From assembly GCF_000224145.3 (NCBI RefSeq), contig NC_020174.2, positions 6,369,106 through 6,433,105 on the forward strand: a stretch of 64,000 bases of DNA. The letters run 5' to 3'. The stretch is from Ciona intestinalis (taxonomy: Eukaryota > Chordata > Ascidiacea > Phlebobranchia > Cionidae). Shown one piece after another: positions 57,772-64,000 of this stretch. The notes below the pieces were generated by a model. The model saw only the letters and a list, made by a program, of their open reading frames with translations. It ran no database searches and was not told the origin of the DNA. How positions within the stretch are numbered: the first letter of the stretch is position 1; each line of letters starts with the position of its first letter. Made by a program: the position numbers and the translations under genes.

Positions 57772-60700
57772 ATGGCTGAAGATTCAGATGAAAAATTGGA
57801 CATAAAGCAAACACCTAAAAGGAGACTATCAGGTAGGCTAATATAGGTTAAAATAGAAAACCAATAAACCATAGGTTGCAGAGTATTGGGTGTTTGATAT
57901 AAAACCCTCGCGTTCGTTACCAACCAACGCGAGGGTAGAATAGGGAAGATTTAATTCTCATTTTTAAAATATTTTAAAATAAACAGTTTTTCATTCTATT
58001 TTTTCATCTATTTGCTAGTAAACAAAGAATATTAATGAATTATAAAACCGTATCCCAACGACTCCCATAAACCATTGTTAATTGTTTATAACACGATCAG
58101 GATATTTGAATCATACGCGATAAAGGTCTCCCATCTTCCTAGTATAGGCCTATGTTGGGCGACCTGCTATACATGGTTGTTATCGTCGGGAATTTTTTCC
58201 GAAATTTCTTTATTTAAATATATTATTATATTTTATGATTTTGATGTTGTAGAATGCATGCAAACTCTAATAGTTTAATGGTTACGTGAAGTGACTGAAT
58301 AAAAATTAAATGAATTACTGCGAATGTTTTTTAATACTCGCAAAAATCGAGGTTTACTTTTGATTATCGTATTTTGTACTTGAAGGATTATTCAGCTTAA
58401 AAAAGGAAGATGAAAATGTGAGCGTCGTTCCAAAGAGCGACAGCGAAGACGAAGGAGTTGGAAACGAGGTAGAGCCAACAAAGGAAGGAAACGATGTTTC
58501 GATTCCCACCTTTACTCCTACTAATACAAGGTAAGCTTTACGTAAGCTGTTGATCTCCATAGATAAAATCTTCGGTACGAGACCGATGAGAGAGAGAAAA
58601 CGAGCTCACCCGTTTAGAACAAAATCCACGTTATGCATTTTATTTATCTTGTGTTTAGAGTTGATAGATCCGCTCTGTCAGAGAAACCGGAAGATTTTCA
58701 AATTCGTTTAAAAGTAATATGCGGTCGCCAACTCGCTGGTTCCAACATAAAACCTGTGGTCACTGTCAAAGCAGGCAAAACACAAACCAAAATCACCAGG
58801 ATTCGGAAAGGATCGGCACCAATATGGAACGAGGTAATTGAAAATGACTTTAACTACAGTATAGTAGGTTGGGGAAAGCGAGACACATTTAGCATAAAAC
58901 ATCCAAAAGTCCTAATCGTACTAACAGTGAATGGGAATCGTTACTATTCGTGTTTATACTTTATATGCTCTTTTTTTACTACCAAATGGGACAAGAAAAT
59001 AAAATAAAAAGGTGTCCCATCTTCCCCACCCTACTATATATATATTAAACAGCATGAAGTAAATGAAATGACTTTAATTACAGTATATGCCAGTATGGTT
59101 TGTTCAGCTGTATATTTTTAACATTAGTTGCAGCCCAACTATGAAACATAGGGTGAGAGCTAAACTTACTTTTGTCAGATGTTCCTGTTCACTTTCAAAG
59201 AGTCATTGAAGGAGCTGTGCGATTATATATTTGAGTTCACTGTAAATAACTCGAGAAATATGAGATCGGATGGGTTGATTGGAACATTTAAATTGGACGT
59301 GGGAAGTATATACAATCAACCAGGTATGACAAGAACTGGATAATGTTACTTGAAATACATGCTATGTATAATTGCAACCTTGTGCTTGCTTTAATATGGT
59401 TATAAATGTAATTTGCAGAACACGCTTATGTGAAAAAATGGCTACTGCTGACAGATCCAGATGATAATTCTAACTCTACGCAAGGATATTTGAAAATCAC
59501 GATCTGTGTTCTTGGTGCAGGAGATCAGCCACCAGTAAGAAACATAAAAGAATTATAATAGACCTCCCGAATGTGTTTGACCTTCGGCAGTTGTTTAAAT
59601 CCAATAGTTCCTATTTTCAAGTTCAAAAAAACCAACCACAAAGTTACATACATGGTAACTTGTAAGTGAGCACATAATGAATAAAATGAAACACCTGCGT
59701 TACTGTCATATCCCACCACTAAGGAAAAAATAAGTTACATTTATTTTTGTAATGGAAAATTCCTTTAATTACAGGATGAAACCGAAGACATTGCTGAGGA
59801 GGATGACGTGGATGGGTAAGACTTAACTGTGCAACAGATGTCAAAGGGTTAGCTATGATTTTTACCTGTGTAATCTAAACACCCCACCACTTTTAAAATC
59901 ACACGGTGCTTGCCATAAAATAGACAGTAAACTCCCAAATGTGGTGGAACTCAAATAATAGCAAACTTCATTGGTCCCATATTTCAACATAGCTCGTCCT
60001 AAGAACTTATGATTTCAAACAGAATGTTTTCTGATTCTATCAGCAAGACGTAGTAATGATTCTATAAACTTGGAAAGTGTATTCGAAACCAACTAACCAA
60101 AATATATTACAGCAATTTATTGACCCCAGCTGGTGCATCAATGCGTTCTGCTTATTTTACTCTTCGTGTTTATGGAGCAGAAGACTTGCCACAGAGTAAG
60201 TTACAATGACATAACATACCATACGACTAATTAATTATTGTTATTTTCAGTGGACTTAGCTTTTTTTGAAAATATTAAGCAGAAGTTGGGTCTTACCAAC
60301 GATGAAAACATTGCAAAGAGTTTGGTGGATCCTTACTTGAAGTTTAAGTAAAAAACAATTCCTATCACTTCAAAATAAAAATCTAATTTTATTCGGTCAT
60401 GTGTGTAGGTTTGCGGGCAAGAAGGTTAAGACAAAAGTACTTTTGAAAACAAACCATCCCGAGTGGAATGAGGAACTCAGTCTTTCACTCAAGTTCCCCT
60501 CAATGTGCGACACAGTTCAACTCATCTTAATTGACTGGTAAGTAAACTTTTAAAATGCCAGATAAAAGTAACCTGACGCCAATATTTATCGATTCATGAC
60601 AAAGAATTTTAGCTCATTGGAGATTTAGGGAGATTTTAATCCCCATACAGTTCCTATTGTAATAAGCCATACAACCTGGGTAACTTATGTTATATTATCA

Positions 60701-63700
60701 ATACTATCACTAACTGCATTTACTAAGAATCGTGTCCATTGTCACTTCAGGGACCGAATAGGAGCGGATGATATTATTGGAACAGTGACCATTCCTTTGT
60801 CTCGTATTTCTTCTACAGGAGATGGGAAAAGTGGAGGTATCTGTTAAATGTCTGATTACTCAATAAAGGAATGAATGAATTAAACTTATTTACTCTCGCT
60901 TGATCAAAGACAGTTATTATAACACTGGTGTTCTGAGTATGAGATATATATATTATTCAACATATAATTCCCCAGGTTTTCTCCCAACCTTCGGCCCATC
61001 TTACATCAACTTCTATGGTTCGCCAAGAGAGTTTTCTGAAACAGGAGATGTCTTAGAGGATTTAAACAAAGGAAAAGTAATTAATGTTGAATATATTGCA
61101 AGCTCTAACTTTATTGAATATAAATCAATTAGGTGTCCATTATTTGCATTGTTGTTATTTTAGGTATAAAGTTTAATATGATTTAACCGTTTGTACTTAA
61201 GTTATCAAAGTTGTCTCATGAGTTATTGCAACTTGTGCAGTGAAGACCATATATATATATATGTAACCACTTATATATGTGTGTGTGTTTGTTTGTTTGT
61301 ATCAGGGAGATGGTTGTGCATACAGAGGAAGAGCGATGGTTGAGTTGGTAACGACAATGGATGAGGAAGGTGTTGAACCTCCACCCCCCACACAACCAAT
61401 AGCAGATGAACAGGTTGCTGTTATGCAGGTAAGTTTTTAGTTGGATATTCAATCACACAAGTTGTACCCATACAGTGTGGCGTGCAACTGTTTTGTTATT
61501 AGAAATTTTTTTATATACTCTGCTTTTGTAATTTGCATATTTTGCAACATTTATATTATTTAACAGTTTAAAAGTTAATTTGTGGTTATGCAAATACTTT
61601 GTTCTACAGAAACATTTGCGTCGAAGAAGGTACCGACTGGTTGTAGGTTTTGAAAGTGCAAGTCTGATGCGGAAACCTCTGGAAAAGATAGAGTTTGAAG
61701 TCTCAATGGGAAACAACGGGAATAAATTTGATACAGAAATCTTTGCCCCTTTCTCCGTAACTCATCACGGCAACTCTGTATTTGATGGTTTGTTAATGTG
61801 TTGTCAATTTAAGTGTAAATATCAATAATAAATATATTTAACTATTGAGCAATAAGCTTAGAGTTAAATACACCTTTTATTCAAGGCGTGCATTACCACT
61901 ATATGCCATGGGCCTCGGAGAAGCCGATTACAATTGTGACATCACATTGGGAAGACATTAGCTCACGGCTCTATGCAATGAACTTTATACTTAAGATATG
62001 TGACCAAGTGGTATGATTCATTTTAGTATAAGTTATTTGACACTAACACTTGGTTGGTTATAGAGAGATAAAATGAACCAGCTTAAAGTGAATGTTGAAA
62101 ACAAATCTGACCCCATTGATATTGCAGCTGAAATAGTTTCAATTCTGGATATTTTAATCTTGGAAACATCGTAAGTTTTTATATTTTCCAACATTGAAGA
62201 TATTCCAGTAAACTTGATATTGCTTGCCATGTTTAATAAACATACATTCACCAGCAAGAAGCTGCCAAATCCACATGGAAAATCTTCCAATCAACTGGAT
62301 CGTAAAATCTACCATCAAAGGAAGGGCACACTGCTCACAATCTGCCAAGAAGCCAAGGAACTTCGCCAAAATTGTACAGAAGCTAACGAAGCTATTGAAG
62401 CAATAAGTAATTTCTTGGAAATCCTTGAGCAGATTTCTTATGAGGTAAAATGTTATATAGGTTAACAGTTATAACTGTTGACAAAGTAAACAAAAACTAT
62501 TTTTAAATAATCACTCACAAAGTTACATGTGTCAACTTATCTTTCAGCCACAAAACAGTCTTCCAGATGTAGTTATATGGATGATATCTGATGACAAGAG
62601 AGTTGCCTACGCAAGGTAATGCATTTGTTGTTGGTGTTTATAAGTGATTGATGTTCATGTTGTTAATGTACAGAATACCTGCATATGATGTATTGTATTC
62701 ACCCGATAAACAGGAGTTCTGTGGAAGGTTTTGTTCGGAGCCACAAACAGTCACTTTGAAGGTATGTTACTGCTTTTACATATGTGAATGTAGTTTATAA
62801 GTGGATCTTTGTAATTCATCAGTATCCCACAACAAATGTCAGAAGTAAGAAGCAATACAAAGTACCAGCACAAGTACGGCTGATCGCTTGGTTGGGAAGG
62901 GCAGTGGATCAGGATCATTTTAAATTCAACTCTAACGGACAGATATCAGTGTTTGCCGAGACAGTGAGTAGAACACCGTTCTATCTTTATTTGATTAAAT
63001 TTACTAAACCACCTTGTTTAGTTTGAAGCAGAAGTGAAAATACCATTAGTCGGCTGGAGCTCGAAGGGATACACAGATATATCAGGAGAGGTGTGACTCT
63101 TGACTATAATATGATATGAAATTAACTTTTACTTGCTATGTTGCAGTTACCACTTCCAAAAGATGCATTTAGCTGCCCAACGGATTGGAAATGGGAGGAA
63201 GATTGGAAAATAGATTCCATTCATCTACAAGGACATGACGTAACCCAAGGCCACAAGAGTGTGCTAGAGGTAAAGTGTTCTAAACTATACAGAAAATGTT
63301 AAATTGGAAAATAATATTCCCTTTTTATATGTTTAATACCATAAGTTTATGTGAAAAAAATATTTTTACTTTTATGTTTATAACACCATAAACATTTTTG
63401 TTCAGGATGCATATGAGTATGAGAAGAGAAGCTCTGATATGACCTGGGCCATGGATAAGTTGACAAGCGGTAGACATGGAGATGTTGCTAAGTTGTCTGA
63501 CCTCAAGATTCCTAAAGGTTGGGAATGGGACAATGAATGGAAAGTGGACACGAACAGGGCGTGTGATGAAGATGGTAAGTAATAGTTATCATATTTTTCT
63601 TGTTTAAATTTATTTTCAACATCAACTTGATAAAACATGAAGATTGTTGTTTTAGGATGGGAGTATCGTATAGAAGAAACAATCGTGAATTCTGCTTGGT

Positions 63701-64000
63701 CTACAATGGAGAAGACATACCATACATCAAGAAGAAGAAGGTTGATAAGACATAGAGTCTGTGTGGATGAGAAGATGTTTAAAAAGGCTGAGGTAAAAAT
63801 GAAACTTTTTTGTAATACATCTTTAAAATGTATAAAAAAAAAAATTAAAATTATCTCAACAACTTTTTATATACTAAGAACTTTCTAAAGATTAAAATTC
63901 TCCTTCTGGATATAATTTAGAAAGAAGAACTTCGCTTAGCAGAAGGTTGGGAGTACGCTACAACAATGGGGGGCCAGTTTCATAACATTCCAAGGATGTT
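57772..64000 (+). CDS. Ferlin, dysferlin/myoferlin type (DysF-containing), 3' partial
   Basis: Tail-anchored multi-C2 membrane protein of the ferlin family; DysF-containing members act in plasma-membrane repair and myoblast fusion. ATG at 57772 is the first in frame after a TAA at 57727. Exons: 57772-57832, 58386-58530, 58659-58833, 59179-59323, 59419-59534, 59775-59815, 60113-60195, 60251-60347, 60409-60537, 60751-60836, 60976-61076, 61306-61428, 61610-61787, 61886-62010, 62064-62170, 62255-62444, 62548-62615, 62674-62761, 62823-62963, 63022-63090, 63147-63269, 63406-63574, 63656-63792, 63921-64000 and beyond. Phases agree throughout (about 925 residues). Order: acidic leader, C2B, FerI, C2C, FerA, FerB, DysF. 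The DysF module excludes the otoferlin class. No C2A is seen. An upstream exon or a spliced-leader acceptor before the ATG cannot be excluded. Confidence 0.93.
57903..57935. repeat. Inverted repeat (14 of 15 pairs) in ferlin intron 1
   Basis: Arms at 57903-57917 and 57921-57935 around a 3-nt loop; the core ACCCTCGCGTT / AACGCGAGGGT is perfect over 11 bp. It is GC-rich in an AT-rich intron. Confidence 0.75.
57935..58145. mobile_element. Possible MITE copy in ferlin intron 1
   Basis: The left end TAGAATAGGGAAGAT and right end TCCCATCTTCCTAGTATA are roughly inverted, and the right end resembles the right end of the element at 58860-59039 (AAAGGTxTCCCATCTTCC). Boundaries are uncertain. Confidence 0.35.
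58834..59178 (+). other. Ferlin intron 3 (345 nt)
   Basis: Donor GAG|GTAATT, acceptor TTTGTCAG|ATG. About half of it is the inverted-terminal element at 58860-59039; the rest is AT-rich with no other feature seen. Confidence 0.8.
58860..59039. mobile_element. MITE-like element with about 26-bp terminal inverted repeats
   Basis: The left end (58860-58886, TATAGTAGGTTGGGGAA...) matches the reverse complement of the right end (59012-59038, ...TTCCCCACCCTACTATA) with a few mismatches. It is about 180 bp, AT-rich inside, with no transposase. It is flanked by an imperfect direct repeat of about 23 bp (58840-58863 and 59065-59087), longer than a normal target-site duplication. Confidence 0.55.
59775..61076 (+). 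other. Ferlin FerI segment and C2C domain
   Basis: Acidic [11 protein letters not shown] linker, then [21 protein letters not shown] opening C2C. Asp residues in VDPYLKF (loop 1) and in IDWDRIGADD (loop 3) are kept, so calcium binding is plausible. The [19 protein letters not shown] block that follows is a family hallmark. Confidence 0.88.
61249..61300. repeat. Simple repeats in ferlin intron 11
   Basis: An (AT)n run at 61249-61262, then TATATGTGTGTGTGTTTGTTTGTTTGT just before the acceptor at 61305. The TG/TTTG run may serve as the polypyrimidine-like tract of that acceptor. Confidence 0.8.
61306..62963 (+). other. Ferlin FerA and FerB region
   Basis: Continues from the C2C block (YRGRAMVEL) into the [13 protein letters not shown] and [15 protein letters not shown] motifs. 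A helical FerA stretch (exons 62064-62444) follows, then FerB with [12 protein letters not shown] and [13 protein letters not shown] (62548-62963). FerA of other ferlins is a four-helix membrane-binding module. Confidence 0.85.
63022..64000 (+). other. Ferlin DysF module (incomplete)
   Basis: Contains paired Trp motifs ([31 protein letters not shown]) and the Arg-rich [13 protein letters not shown] strand, which form the Arg/Trp stacks of DysF. The window ends inside the outer C-terminal part ([13 protein letters not shown]). Confidence 0.88.

Larger units (their letters stand above)
57833..58385 (+). other. Ferlin intron 1 (553 nt)
   Basis: Donor AG|GTAGGC, acceptor ACTTGAAG|GATT. A later AG at 58394-58395 would create an immediate stop, so the earlier AG is used. 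It contains a strong hairpin and a possible inverted-terminal element; I see no coding. Confidence 0.75.
58659..59534 (+). other. Ferlin C2B domain
   Basis: Residues about 70-214. It starts [15 protein letters not shown] and ends with [17 protein letters not shown], the classic C2B-to-FerI junction. The loop-1 region reads GSNIKPVV without the usual Asp, so this C2 is probably not calcium-dependent. The acidic leader (residues 1-68) before it is specific to this sequence. Confidence 0.88.

Noticed and set aside
58396..58530. Acceptor TTCAG at 58391-58395 for ferlin exon 2
   Set aside because: With the phase left by exon 1 it would read into an immediate TAA; the AG at 58384-58385 keeps the frame open.
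1..64000. CRISPR arrays, bacterial operons, tRNA or rRNA genes
   Set aside because: The window is spliced animal DNA; I saw no tRNA-like boxes, rRNA segments or spacer arrays.

Overview
The window comes from a chordate with small introns (mostly 55-300 nt, GT-AG). I infer an ascidian tunicate, probably Ciona. The reasons are the compact introns, the vertebrate-type titin layout, and short interspersed repeats that resemble Ciona ones from memory. The species is an inference; no marker in the window fixes it.

Region 1 (1-55137, + strand) is the 3' two thirds of a titin gene. The 5' end lies outside the window. I can join 62 exons in one frame to the stop at 55135-55137. By my reading the protein runs: end of one 7-domain D-zone repeat; two full D-zone repeats (Ig-Fn-Fn-Ig-Fn-Fn-Fn); eleven C-zone super-repeats of 11 domains (Ig-Fn-Fn-Ig-Fn-Fn-Fn-Ig-Fn-Fn-Fn); a 7-domain P-zone (Ig-Ig-Fn-Fn-Ig-Ig-Fn); a Ser/Thr kinase; and an M-band tail of seven Ig domains with long charged linkers, ending in the equivalent of vertebrate M10. 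This is the A-band and M-band ruler of the thick filament. Exon structure is uneven: giant exons (8.5 kb, about 18 kb and 7.5 kb) flank a 12.5-kb block cut by 40 introns. A 500-N gap at 37586-38085 is flanked by a 712-nt near-identical repeat. It is almost certainly an assembly error inside super-repeat 9.

Region 2 (55138-57771) is intergenic. It holds the titin 3' UTR, a possible minus-strand terminal exon with its own poly(A) signals (55660-55893), a direct repeat of about 170 bp, and a perfect 12-bp inverted repeat built on CACGTG.

Region 3 (57772-64000, + strand, runs off the right edge) is the 5' part of a DysF-containing (dysferlin/myoferlin type) ferlin, a membrane repair and fusion protein. 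I join 24 exons giving about 925 residues: acidic leader, C2B, FerI, C2C, FerA, FerB and part of the DysF module. No C2A domain is visible. Small inverted-terminal elements sit in two of its introns.

The main points for a second look are: the exact 11 + 7 domain layout shared with vertebrate titin; a titin kinase with an intact DFG motif; a 185-codon ORF in the largest titin intron; the sharp switch from intron-dense to intron-free coding; a shortened M-band; and a ferlin that seems to start at C2B.
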